Shown here one piece after another: positions 6,968-14,598 of a stretch of 27,036 bases of DNA. The stretch is from the NCBI GenBank assembly GCA_002420145.1, contig DIHL01000018.1, forward strand, positions 1 to 27,036, given 5' to 3'. The notes beneath the pieces were generated by a model, which saw only the letters and a list, made by a program, of their open reading frames with translations, was not told the origin of the DNA and made no database searches. The number at the start of each line of letters is the position of its first letter. Position 1 is the stretch's first letter. The stretch comes from Bacteroidetes bacterium UBA5697 (GTDB lineage Bacteria > Bacteroidota > Bacteroidia > B-17B0 > Aurantibacillaceae). A program made the translations under genes and the position numbers.

Positions 6968-8020
6968 CTATCTACCTAATATTAATCTAGTTAATCTATT
7001 TTGTTCTTGTTCATTTGATTTAAAGAATTCAGAAGTTAACTTTTGATTATTTTCTTCTAAACGATTTTTAAACTCTTCAAAAATATTTCTAAAATATTCA
7101 TATGTTAGATCTTTATTTTCTCGACCTTCTTTAACTAAAATTTTTAAAGCACCTATCAAAGCACCATATCCTGTTGTTTTTGATAATATATATTTATCAG
7201 GATTGTTCCATTCATTTGGGAATGTATCTTTTAGTGCCTTAAACACATTTAATAGAATTTTATAGATAACTCCATCTTCTTTATTTATGAAATAATATCT
7301 TAAAGGAATAGATGGGTCATCATTTAAAGCTTTCTTCAATTTTATGTCAACATAATCCTCATCTGGTTTCTTCGAAATTAAAGGCATTAAATATCTTATA
7401 AAACTACCTTGAGACAATGAAGCTTCTTGATAATTTTTAGCACCTAACATTTTAAGTCTTCTATAGAATGGACTTTCTTCATCTGTATTTAATAATCTAG
7501 CTATCTCGTGACATGTTTTTTGCGGACTTCTACTATCTGATACTGAAAACAAATCATAAATTAATGATTTTGTTACCTGAGTTTGTTTACTATTTATTAT
7601 AGAAAAAACATATGCTTTATCTTCTTCTTGTAGGTTAAACATTAAAATAATAGGTAAAGTAAATTCACCTCTTTTATCAGATTTTTTTAATCCTTCAACT
7701 CTATGTTGCCCATCAATTATTTCGCCAACAATATTGTTTTCATCAAACTCAAAAAAGTCTTCTCCAAGATTATTTGATTCTATATCATTTACTGATATAA
7801 TTATTGGAGTAGGAAATGTTGCATCTGGGTCATTTGTATATTTCGCAATCTCATTTACCTTTTTTACAGATATTGCTCTTTGTATACCCATACTTATATT
7901 GTTGTCATTGTCGTATTCTCTTCTTTCAACTGTTGTTATACGACAAACTACTTCAGCATTTAATGCAGAAATGTAAAAAGTGCCAATTGGTTGTACTATT
8001 TTTATAATTGCTATTTTCAT
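6968..8020 (-). CDS. DGQHR-domain protein, DndB-like
   Basis: A 350-residue protein with the family motif DGQHRVEGL (103-111), the preceding patterns QRAISVKKVNEIAKYT and FPTPIIISVN, and INSKQTQVTKSLIYDL (142-156). These define the DGQHR/DndB group. DndB regulates the phosphorothioate DNA-modification genes, but many DGQHR proteins occur outside dnd clusters, often in defence islands. No dndC, dndD or dndE is nearby, so a DndB role is not supported. Its ATG overlaps the TGA of the upstream membrane-protein gene (ATGA), so the two are co-translated. The C-terminal third is helical and charged. Biochemical activity unknown; the conserved Asp-Gln-His-Arg may form an active or binding site. Confidence 0.8.
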   Translation of the reverse strand: MKIAIIKIVQPIGTFYISALNAEVVCRITTVERREYDNDNNISMGIQRAISVKKVNEIAKYTNDPDATFPTPIIISVNDIESNNLGEDFFEFDENNIVGEIIDGQHRVEGLKKSDKRGEFTLPIILMFNLQEEDKAYVFSIINSKQTQVTKSLIYDLFSVSDSRSPQKTCHEIARLLNTDEESPFYRRLKMLGAKNYQEASLSQGSFIRYLMPLISKKPDEDYVDIKLKKALNDDPSIPLRYYFINKEDGVIYKILLNVFKALKDTFPNEWNNPDKYILSKTTGYGALIGALKILVKEGRENKDLTYEYFRNIFEEFKNRLEENNQKLTSEFFKSNEQEQNRLTRLILGR

Positions 8021-8595
8021 ACTTTTGCTCCTTGACTGTCAGTTTCAACTTTTGTTGTTGATTTTTTTAACTTTAATAAATTTTGGTCATCTATTTCTAT
8101 ATAGCTTTCAGGATCTAATTTTAGAAAATTAACACAGAACATATAAGTTGATAAAATTATACATATAATATAAAATACTATTTGTAGACAATCTAAACGC
8201 AATGATGTTGGGATTGCACTTTCTGCTTTAATTAGACTGTTTTCTAATGAGTGTAGTTGATGTACAGAATAAAATAAAGTCATAAAAATTATTAACGCGA
8301 TTGAAATAACTGCTAATATTATTTTGTATTTTTTGAATAAAACCTCTTCTTCAATTAAAAAATCAATAAAATACTGATTAAATGATGTAGCAATAAGTGC
8401 TATTGAAAATGTATATAAATTTCCTGCATCAAGATTAATTATTAATAATTCTCTCATCGACAAACTTGTTTCAGTTGCTCCTAATGTTATTGAGCCAATA
8501 ATTCCAATTTGCCCAATTATTATGCTCATTATGATGAATAATAAGAAAACAGGTTTTATCTGTTTAATAATTTTAAAGGGTTTTATTATTTCCAT
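8017..8595 (-). CDS. Four-helix membrane protein paired with the DGQHR protein
   Basis: A 192-residue protein with four hydrophobic segments: about 14-38, 58-79 (AGNLYTFSIALIAT), 91-110 and 134-156, then a short polar cytoplasmic tail with acidic and lysine-rich parts. No signal peptide or enzymatic motif is seen and no named family is recognised. It overlaps the DGQHR gene by 4 nt and is first in the two-gene unit. A small multi-pass protein coupled to a DNA/nucleotide-associated protein recalls membrane effectors of anti-phage systems, but that is inference. The first residues (MEIIKPFKIIKQIKP) are basic, suggesting the N-terminus is inside. Confidence 0.65.
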   Translation of the reverse strand: MEIIKPFKIIKQIKPVFLLFIIMSIIIGQIGIIGSITLGATETSLSMRELLIINLDAGNLYTFSIALIATSFNQYFIDFLIEEEVLFKKYKIILAVISIALIIFMTLFYSVHQLHSLENSLIKAESAIPTSLRLDCLQIVFYIICIILSTYMFCVNFLKLDPESYIEIDDQNLLKLKKSTTKVETDSQGAKV

Positions 8596-8786
8596 ATTTG
8601 TTTTTTATTCATTTTTTGTCATTTCTGCGTTATGGTTGCTGCTAACTAGCAGATATGTCTTTAACAAATACTTACAAACGAAAACAATCGGTTGCAACTA
8701 TTAATAACTCATATCAGCCTTTTTTATTCACCTACTCTTTATCGGATTTTCGGCAACTCCGTTTATTAAAAATTTTATGCTTTATA

Positions 8787-9401
8787 CTACTTACCAACTT
8801 TATTCATAAACTCTGTGAGTTCTTTTGTGAAGTCATCTAAAACTGTGGCAGATTTTTTTACATATCCCACTATTTTTTTTAACTCATCGGGCGTATAGTT
8901 TGCTGATGCATCCAAAAGACTAGATACGCCTAAAATATGTGCAATAGGTTGCCTCACTTGGTGAGAGGTCATAAAAATCATTTCCTCCAATCCTTCAATA
9001 TGATTTCTTAAATATTCTTCCGTTTTTTTTAGCTCATTATAGGCAATGGTGAGTTCAGTTGTTAATTTTCTATTTGCTTTGTATTGTAAATCCAATTCTT
9101 TATTGGCTGTTAATAATTCCTCGGCGCGTTTATGCTTCTCTTCGTTTTGAAAAACGAGTTCTTTATTGGCAATGATTAATTCTTCAGCACGTTTATGCTT
9201 CTCTTCATTTTGAAAAGCAAGTTCTTTATTGGCAATAATTAATTCCTCGGCACGTTTTTGTTTCTCAATATTTTGAATAATATATTCGCTTTTAGTTAAG
9301 TTGAGTTCCGTTGTTAGTGTTTTTATTTCTACTTTATGAAATTCAATTTCTCTCTTCAGTTGCGTTAATTCATCTGGTTCTATCATACTTTTCATTTCCA
9401 T
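8787..9401 (-). CDS. DHp-only histidine-kinase-like protein with coiled-coil repeats
   Basis: A 204-residue soluble protein. Residues 10-130 form a long coiled coil that includes three close 21-residue repeats (46-108; EKxKRAEELIIANKELxFQ) and a diverged fourth (109-129). Residues 132-200 match a HisKA dimerization/phosphotransfer domain with the H-box FMTSHQVRQPIAHILG, phospho-acceptor His147. There is no ATP-binding domain: the gene stops after MNKVGK, and the downstream 190 bp hold no HATPase in any frame. Full kinases of this repeat type normally have PAS and HATPase domains. It could be a phosphotransfer partner phosphorylated by another kinase, a dominant regulator, or a truncated kinase. 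It is last in the five-gene minus-strand run. Confidence 0.75.
   Translation of the reverse strand: MEMKSMIEPDELTQLKREIEFHKVEIKTLTTELNLTKSEYIIQNIEKQKRAEELIIANKELAFQNEEKHKRAEELIIANKELVFQNEEKHKRAEELLTANKELDLQYKANRKLTTELTIAYNELKKTEEYLRNHIEGLEEMIFMTSHQVRQPIAHILGVSSLLDASANYTPDELKKIVGYVKKSATVLDDFTKELTEFMNKVGK
9078..9266 (-). repeat. Three tandem 63-bp repeats inside the DHp-only gene
   Basis: The three 21-residue coiled-coil units are encoded by 63-bp direct repeats; TTCTTTATTGGC recurs at this period on the plus strand. The first two units are nearly identical and the third differs more; a fourth, weaker unit follows at 9015-9077. Such an array can expand or contract by recombination. Confidence 0.8.
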
Positions 9402-9458
9402 CTTTTTTTTAGTTGCTTCTTTTGTTTAGTTCCTTCTATCAACTTATTAAAAATTAGT

Positions 9459-9725
9459 TTAATCATTATCAACACCCAACAGTTTCACAACACACTCCAC
9501 AAATTTGTCTCTCGGATGCGGTGATCTTATCATTTGACAGCAAAGTCCTATAGTAGATAGTATTTCCGAGTCGCTTAATAAAGGGCAGTGCTTTTTTATT
9601 TTTTTCTTCAAAAACAATACTTCCCACTCTTCAGTACATGCAAAAAAAGCAGCATCTCTTTGGTCTCTTACTTTCGCATCGTCATATTCTGACCAATCAT
9701 CCTCTAGTATTTTTCTTAAAGTCAT
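9459..9725 (-). CDS. Hypothetical small soluble protein
   Basis: An 88-residue acidic/basic mixed protein without signal peptide or membrane segment. Features are DDWSEYDDAKVRDQRDAAFF, ACTEEWEVLFLKKKIKKHCP, a helical middle (LLSDSEILSTIGLCCQMI) and SPHPRDKFVECVVKLLG. The arrangement of Cys residues (about 30, 47, 62, 63, 78) is notable. It looks like a compact helical domain that I believe recurs as an uncharacterised family in Bacteroidota, but no named family can be assigned. It lies 25 nt after the small membrane protein and 57 nt before the DHp-only gene, all on the minus strand, so it is probably in the same operon. Confidence 0.65.
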   Translation of the reverse strand: MTLRKILEDDWSEYDDAKVRDQRDAAFFACTEEWEVLFLKKKIKKHCPLLSDSEILSTIGLCCQMIRSPHPRDKFVECVVKLLGVDND

Positions 9726-9750
9726 TTTTGATTTAAATTGCAGGTTCTAA

Positions 9751-9921
9751 TTATCTATTGGATGGAAGATCTGTATTAGCAATATTATGCTTAGTGCTAT
9801 TGATGTGTTTAATTTGCCATTCTTCGATTAGAGCCCAAACGCACACTATAGTCACAAACATGGCGGTTATGGCTATAATGGCTTTGCAGCTACTCGAAAA
9901 ATGTTTCATGTTCAGAATCAT
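9751..9921 (-). CDS. Small single-pass membrane protein
   Basis: An ORF of 56 codons from ATG 9921 (or 52 from ATG 9909, in frame), stopping at TAA 9753-9751. The product reads MKHFSSSCKAIIAITAMF, then VTIVCVWALIEEWQI and a polar tail ending LPSNR. One hydrophobic helix (about residues 9-28 of the shorter form) with a basic N-terminus suggests an inner-membrane protein. It sits 7 nt after the YjzC-like gene (with the 9921 start) and 25 nt before the next gene on the same strand, as expected for an operon member. The opposite-strand frame here is a shadow. Family unknown. Confidence 0.6.
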   Translation of the reverse strand: MILNMKHFSSSCKAIIAITAMFVTIVCVWALIEEWQIKHINSTKHNIANTDLPSNR

Positions 9922-9928
9922 AATTTTA

Positions 9929-10117
9929 TTATCCTTTTACTTTATGGCGTGCTGCTGTTTTTATTTTATAATAAAAGCCATTTGATTCTGCTGGCGGAAA
10001 ATGCTCTCCTCTTACACAGGTAACATCTATAACCCAATTACCTAATACATCTATTTCTTCATAAATACCACTTTGTGGCACAATTTCACCTGGTCTAAAT
10101 TTGATAAGAGTCTTCAT
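9929..10117 (-). CDS. YjzC-like small protein, copy 2
   Basis: A 62-residue protein with the pattern FRPGEIVPQSGIYEEID and then RGEHFPPAESNGFYYKI. This is the layout of the YjzC-like family: an N-terminal (K/R)PGE..P.SG.Y, a central strand with charged residues, and a (G/N)E.FPP motif before an aromatic C-terminal strand. It is a tandem paralogue of the gene 2 nt upstream (same GxY, FPP and YY positions). Small soluble protein, role unknown; no catalytic residues are evident. It begins 2 nt after the upstream stop, so the pair is co-transcribed. Confidence 0.7.
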   Translation of the reverse strand: MKTLIKFRPGEIVPQSGIYEEIDVLGNWVIDVTCVRGEHFPPAESNGFYYKIKTAARHKVKG

Positions 10118-10119
10118 GA

Positions 10120-10302
10120 TTATTTTACAAATTCATCGTTGGAGCTAGCGGGCATTTTTATTTCGTAATAATTATCTTTGTGAGCTGTAGGAGGAAATGT
10201 TTCATTTTTCATACATATCACTTCCGCAATAACAAGTCCTTCTGAAGTTACTTCCCTATATACTCCACTTATCAAAACTCTTTCTCCAGCTTTACCTTTC
10301 AT
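10120..10302 (-). CDS. YjzC-like small protein, copy 1
   Basis: A 60-residue protein: KAGERVLISGVYREVTSEGL and then KNETFPPTAHKDNYYEIKMP. It matches copy 2 in all landmark positions (GE, SG.Y, ETFPP, YYEIK) and belongs to the same YjzC-like family. It is the first gene of the five-gene minus-strand run (10302 to 8787). Two 18-bp palindromic sites (10389-10429) lie about 87-127 bp upstream of its start and probably control the whole run. The function of the family is not established; the expression context here suggests an envelope or stress response, as inference. Confidence 0.7.
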   Translation of the reverse strand: MKGKAGERVLISGVYREVTSEGLVIAEVICMKNETFPPTAHKDNYYEIKMPASSNDEFVK

Positions 10303-10388
10303 TTTGTTACAATTTTGGTACTAACTCAGATGTCTGTTTTTTAATGCTTAAGTTTCTGTAAAACTAAAGCATCTTCCATGGAAATGGA

Positions 10389-10429
10389 ATACGTACAAAT
10401 ACCGATTTTTTCTACGTATAAATACGCAC
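10389..10429. promoter_or_regulatory. Operator pair 1 (two 18-bp palindromes)
   Basis: Site 1 (10389-10406, ATACGTACAAATACCGAT) matches the consensus ATCCGTATAAATACGGAT at 15 of 18 positions. Site 2 (10412-10429, core CGTATAAATACG) matches at 14 of 18. Their starts are 23 bp apart, about two DNA turns. They lie upstream of the minus-strand operon starting at 10302. The probable binder is the LuxR-type regulator at 14591-15259. Confidence 0.6.
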
Positions 10430-10545
10430 TCATTTTGCGTAGTACTGACCGATGTAAATTGTATGGTATTTTTTATTTTTTTAAATTAAATAACTTATTT
10501 ACAGATAGATAAGATAAAACAAACCAAAAAATGGTTTTAAACGGC

Positions 10546-10585
10546 ATCCGTATTTATACGTATTTTACTACGTATAAATACGGAT
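10546..10585. promoter_or_regulatory. Operator pair 2 (two 18-bp palindromes, inverted)
   Basis: Site 3 (10546-10563) is the reverse complement of the consensus with one mismatch; site 4 (10568-10585) matches at 16 of 18. Together they form a perfect 17-bp inverted repeat (10546-10562 with 10569-10585, 6-bp spacer). Starts are 22 bp apart. The pair ends 23 bp before the first possible ATG (10608) and 62 bp before the preferred one (10647) of the synthase gene. It could also form a hairpin, but no T tract follows, so an operator is more likely than a terminator. Confidence 0.7.
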
Positions 10586-10646
10586 ATCAGCTAACTTTTT
10601 TAGGTAAATGATAATTCTTCAGTATTTTAGAAAAAAAACTGTTCGT

Positions 10647-13073
10647 ATGGCTAAAATTTCGCACCCAAATTTTGTTGATACCATAAATGATATTTTGGTT
10701 GAAGCTAAAAAAAGAGAGGTCATTCTTCTTGAATCTAAAAACAAAACATGGTTAGGAAATTCTCTTACTATTAACGATAAGGATTTAGTAAATTTTGGAA
10801 CCTGCGGATATTTAGGATTGGAAACACACCCAAAAGTTATTGAAAAATCAATGGAGTATGCTCAAAAATTTGGGACACAGTTTTCTATTTCGAGAAGTTA
10901 TGTGATAAGCCAACAAAATAAATTATTAGAACACTTACTGTCACAAATATTTAATCATAAACCTGTTATTGTATACACATCAACTACCTTAACACATATT
11001 AGTATTTTACCCATTGTAGTTGGGCAAAATGACGCCATCATTCTCGATCAGCAATCGCATATCAGTATTCAAAACGCTGCTCAATTAATGGCTCCTAAAG
11101 GCATTCCTATCGAAATTATCAGACATAGTAGTATGGAAATGCTAGAACACAAACTAAAATCTTTGTATGATAAACATGATAAAATTTGGTACATGATTGA
11201 TGGTGTTTATTCCATGTATGGAGACATCGCTCCTATTGAAGAGATCAATGCCTTGATGCAAAAATATCCAAAGCTGTATTTATATGTGGACGATGCGCAT
11301 GGTATGAGTTGGTATGGGAAAAACGGTTGTGGGAGAATATTTGAACAATGCGAATTAAATGAAAGAACCATTTACGTAAGTACCTTGGCAAAAGGTTTTG
11401 GAACCATGGGTGGATTAGTGGTATTCCCTAATAATGAATGGTATAGTAAAGTAAGTATGCACGGTGGACCATTAGCATACTCGCATCCTATTCCTCCGCC
11501 AATGATGGGGGCATCTATTGCCTCTGCCGAAATACACTTAAGTTCAGAAATTTATGATTTACAAAATAGTTTAAAAGAAAAATTAGAGTACGCCAAATCA
11601 TTATTTGAACACAACAAACTACCTTTAATTTCAAATCCTGAAACACCTATCTTTTTTGTAGGAACAGGGCAGCCAACAGTAGGTTATAATTTAAATAATA
11701 AAATCATCAATGATGGATATTATGTTAACATAGGTTTATTTCCAGCTGTACCAATTAAAAATACAGGCTTAAGATTTACTATTAATAACCACTTAACTAA
11801 ACAAGAAATTAAAAACTTTGTCGATTCCTTACACTATCATTACCCTAAGGCCCTATCTGAAGAAGGTAAAACAATGAACGATGTGTTACGTGCATTTAAA
11901 TTACCGCTAATTGAAGAAGCTAAACAACAGATAGAAGAATCACATATTTATTTGACAGAATACAAAAGTATTAGTGAAATTGATAAAGAGTTATGGAACA
12001 GTTATTTTTTGAATAAAAGTAATTTTGATTGGGATGCTTTATTATTACTTGAAAACGCTTTTAGCGAAAATGAAAAGCCTGAGGATAATTGGGAGTTTTA
12101 TTATATTATTATTAAGGATGAAAAAAATGAAGTGGTTTTAGCTACTTTCTTTACAAAAGCAATTTATAAAGATGATATGCTTTCTCCTGCCAATGTTTCG
12201 GTTCAAATAGAATCAGAACGTATTTTAAACCCATACTACTTGTGTAGTGAAACCTTAAGCATGGGCTCACTATTTACTGAGGGAGAGCATTTATTTTATG
12301 ACAAAACGCATATAAAAGCAACTGATGCCTTTAAAAAAATGATGGATTGGGTTTTGAAAAAACAAGAGCAAGTAAATGCAAATACGTTAATCATGAGGGA
12401 TTTTGATAAAACAGATACCTTTTTTTCAGGAGCATTTCACGAAGAGGGATTTTTTAAATTAGATATGCCTAATAGTAATGTTATAGACATTAGTAATTAT
12501 AATACCATTGAAGAACTAATTTCGAATTTGTCTGCAAAAAACAAAAAAAATTATAAGCAAGAAGTTCACAGATATATAGATACTTTTGAAATAGAATTTA
12601 ATAATAACATTCAGAATTTAAATATAGATTATTTTTATGACCTGTATTTAAATGTTACTATGAGAAATCAATCTTTAAATATTTTTCCCTATCCGAAAAA
12701 ACTAATTGAATTAATCTGCACAAATCCTAATTGGGAAATTATGTATTTATACATTAAAACAGATAGCAATACTAAAGAATTAGTAGCTATATGTTTTTCT
12801 CATATATCAAATACAAGTTATAATCCTACTTTTTTAGGCATTAATTACAACATAGGTACAGAACTAAAAGTGTATAAACAATTGTTATATCAAACTACTA
12901 AACGCGCTATAATGTTAGGTAAAAAAATGATGCATTTGGGATTATCTGCCGATACTGATAAGAAAAAAATTGGCGCCAAACAATTAGAGAAAAGCGCATA
13001 CATCTCTGTAAAAGATAATTTTAATATGGAAATATTAAACAATATATTTACTTTACAAAGTAAACATTTATGA
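10647..13073 (+). CDS. Alpha-oxoamine synthase fused to a GNAT/FemAB-like acyltransferase
   Basis: An 808-residue fusion (821 if ATG 10608 is used; the later start is preferred because MAKISHPNF begins the conserved fold and the operators sit close by). Numbering from 10608: residues about 30-410 are a fold-type I PLP enzyme of the AONS family (8-amino-7-oxononanoate, serine palmitoyl, CqsA/LqsA group), with His151, DGVYSMYGDIAP (198-209), VDDAHG (227-232) and the PLP lysine Lys262 in STLAKGFG. Such enzymes condense an amino acid with an acyl-CoA, losing CO2. Residues about 440-821 look like a GNAT/FemAB-type acyltransferase (LSAKNKKNYKQEVHRY; LSADTDKKKIGAKQLEKSAY). The fusion could make and N-acylate an aminoketone. 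Substrates unknown. Its stop overlaps the next start (ATGA). Confidence 0.82.
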   Translation: MAKISHPNFVDTINDILVEAKKREVILLESKNKTWLGNSLTINDKDLVNFGTCGYLGLETHPKVIEKSMEYAQKFGTQFSISRSYVISQQNKLLEHLLSQIFNHKPVIVYTSTTLTHISILPIVVGQNDAIILDQQSHISIQNAAQLMAPKGIPIEIIRHSSMEMLEHKLKSLYDKHDKIWYMIDGVYSMYGDIAPIEEINALMQKYPKLYLYVDDAHGMSWYGKNGCGRIFEQCELNERTIYVSTLAKGFGTMGGLVVFPNNEWYSKVSMHGGPLAYSHPIPPPMMGASIASAEIHLSSEIYDLQNSLKEKLEYAKSLFEHNKLPLISNPETPIFFVGTGQPTVGYNLNNKIINDGYYVNIGLFPAVPIKNTGLRFTINNHLTKQEIKNFVDSLHYHYPKALSEEGKTMNDVLRAFKLPLIEEAKQQIEESHIYLTEYKSISEIDKELWNSYFLNKSNFDWDALLLLENAFSENEKPEDNWEFYYIIIKDEKNEVVLATFFTKAIYKDDMLSPANVSVQIESERILNPYYLCSETLSMGSLFTEGEHLFYDKTHIKATDAFKKMMDWVLKKQEQVNANTLIMRDFDKTDTFFSGAFHEEGFFKLDMPNSNVIDISNYNTIEELISNLSAKNKKNYKQEVHRYIDTFEIEFNNNIQNLNIDYFYDLYLNVTMRNQSLNIFPYPKKLIELICTNPNWEIMYLYIKTDSNTKELVAICFSHISNTSYNPTFLGINYNIGTELKVYKQLLYQTTKRAIMLGKKMMHLGLSADTDKKKIGAKQLEKSAYISVKDNFNMEILNNIFTLQSKHL

Positions 13074-13444
13074 CACTAGATAATGAATATGTAAAAATAA
13101 ACTTAGTAAATGGCATTTTAGAGGCTGAATACAAACCAATATATATTGACATTAATGTAGCTAAAGAAGTGCTTGTTGCAAGAAATAAATTTACATCAAA
13201 TAACGCCTTACCCATGCTATTAAATGGCATAGGTATTAAAGGGATAAATAAAGAAGCTAGAGATTTTTTTTCTGAACCTCAAGGCAGTGAAGGCTTGACT
13301 GCCACTGCGATTTTAGTAAATTCTAGATTAGACACTTTTTTTGCAAACTTTTTAATTAAAGTAAATATTAGTAAATCAAATATTCCGCTTAAATTATTTA
13401 CCAATAAAGCAGAAGCACTTAAATGGCTTGAAAACTATAAATGA
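13070..13444 (+). CDS. STAS/SEC14-like small protein
   Basis: A 124-residue soluble protein. It opens with a short beta hairpin (YVKINLVNGILEAEYKP), then YIDINVAKEVLVARNKF, and ends with ATAILVNSRLDTFFANF and LKLFTNKAEALKWLENY. The final pattern (aliphatic strand, N/T-S-R, F.N..., LF.....EAL.WL) is typical of SpoIIAA-like/STAS-SEC14 proteins and of a Bacteroidota family I associate with DUF7793. STAS proteins can act in partner switching; SEC14-type folds bind lipids. It overlaps both neighbours by 4 nt (ATGA at each junction), so it is tightly co-translated with the synthase and the kinase. A role as ligand or lipid carrier, or as switch for the kinase, is inferred from that context. Confidence 0.65.
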   Translation: MTLDNEYVKINLVNGILEAEYKPIYIDINVAKEVLVARNKFTSNNALPMLLNGIGIKGINKEARDFFSEPQGSEGLTATAILVNSRLDTFFANFLIKVNISKSNIPLKLFTNKAEALKWLENYK

Positions 13445-14598
13445 AAGTTGAATTAGTAGATATTGATGCCATAGAAGAAATTATCATTGCTTATGCCAAT
13501 GGTGAACTGCATAAGCGTTTAGAAATTTCTGATAAACGAGATGATAGAGATACGATTATTGCTGGTATTAATATGCTTGGAGAGGAGCTAGAAAAAACAA
13601 CTATCTCTCGCGACTATTTTATGAATATTTATAATTCGGTGTCTGAAATTTTAATTTACATTGATGCCGAAGGTAAAATACTTGATCTTAACCTTGCCAC
13701 AGAAAAAGTGCTTGGCAAAAACATAAAAGATTTAAAAGGTCAAAATATTAAAAGCATCGTTAGTGGACAATACCCCACATTAGAAAACAAAATACGAGCA
13801 TCCTTAGATACTGAAGAACAATTTGTCGCCTTTGAATCTTCCTTAGCCATTAATCAAAATTCTGAAATTCCTATCGCTTGCACCTTAGCCAAAGTTACCG
13901 ACAGATTAAATAATCACAAAGGTTTCTTATTTATTGCTAACGATATTACAGAGCAAAAAAATAAAGAAATAAATGAACTACGAATTACCATAGCAGCTCA
14001 AGAAACAGAAAGAAAACGGCTAGCCTACGATTTACATGATTCTCTTGGGCAAGAGCTAAATGCCATCAAAATGTATTTAAACGCCTTAGCAGTCATGGAC
14101 TCAAAATCTGAGGCCTACATCAGTGCTTTTGAAACTTGCAAAATAATTTTAGACAGCTCATTAGAAACTATACGTAACATCTCTTTTGATTTGATGCCTA
14201 AGGCATTAGAAAACGGAGGACTCATTCAAGCTATTGATGAGCTCGTTAAAAAACTAAATATGGTTACTAATATTGAATATAATTTCCCCGATATTAGCGT
14301 TCAACTTCATAAAGATTATCAAATAAATATTTTTAGAATCATACAAGAATTTATAAATAATAGTTTAAAACATTCTCAACTCACAAAACTAGAATTACAT
14401 ATTTCTAAAAAAGAAAATGAGATTGTTGTATTCATAAAAGATAACGGAAAAGGATTTAAATTAGAATCCGTCACACAGGGAAATGGCATTTTTAATATAA
14501 AAACTAGATTATTAGCACTCAACACAACTTACAAATTTGAGAGTGAACTTGGAAAAGGCACCTTCTTAGAATTTACAATTAGCGAAAATTATGCGTAG
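13441..14598 (+). CDS. Soluble PAS histidine kinase of the NarL/DesK class
   Basis: A 385-residue cytoplasmic kinase with no membrane segment. Residues 1-55 resemble a HAMP-type helical linker (YANGELHKRLEIS, INMLGEELEKT). A PAS domain spans about 56-172 (LIYIDAEGKILDLNLATEKV, ending DITEQ). A HisKA_3 domain follows with ERKRLAYDLHDSLGQELN, phospho-acceptor His199, and then a HATPase domain with N-box QEFINNSLKHS (Asn306/307), G1 box KDNGKGF (333-339) and G2 GNGIFNI (347-353). The family phosphorylates LuxR/NarL-type regulators, and exactly such a gene follows with an 8-nt overlap. Its signal is unknown; a cytosolic or membrane-derived ligand from the operon's synthase is a hypothesis. Confidence 0.9.
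   Translation: MKVELVDIDAIEEIIIAYANGELHKRLEISDKRDDRDTIIAGINMLGEELEKTTISRDYFMNIYNSVSEILIYIDAEGKILDLNLATEKVLGKNIKDLKGQNIKSIVSGQYPTLENKIRASLDTEEQFVAFESSLAINQNSEIPIACTLAKVTDRLNNHKGFLFIANDITEQKNKEINELRITIAAQETERKRLAYDLHDSLGQELNAIKMYLNALAVMDSKSEAYISAFETCKIILDSSLETIRNISFDLMPKALENGGLIQAIDELVKKLNMVTNIEYNFPDISVQLHKDYQINIFRIIQEFINNSLKHSQLTKLELHISKKENEIVVFIKDNGKGFKLESVTQGNGIFNIKTRLLALNTTYKFESELGKGTFLEFTISENYA

Larger units (their letters stand above)
10303..10607. other. Divergent control region between two operons
   Basis: A 305-bp non-coding stretch separating the minus-strand small-gene run from the plus-strand synthase operon. It holds four copies of the 18-bp palindrome in two pairs, one near each operon. 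A TAnnTTT-like element on the minus strand (10359-10366) may be the -7 box of the small-gene operon, but this is weak. No RNA gene is apparent. Confidence 0.75.

Noticed and set aside
6968..8020. Part of a phosphorothioate (dnd) modification cluster
   Set aside because: No dndC, dndD, dndE or dptFGH-like genes are present; only the DGQHR motif is shared.
9758..9985. Plus-strand frame of 75 codons, Cys- and Met-rich with hydrophobic stretches
   Set aside because: It lies opposite the minus-strand run; the minus strand here carries a credible small membrane protein (9751-9921) with correct operon spacing, and the plus frame also overlaps the YjzC-like gene.
10546..10585. Transcription terminator or transposon inverted repeat
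   Set aside because: No T tract follows, no transposase is present, and the same palindrome occurs singly and in other pairs upstream of genes, which fits an operator.
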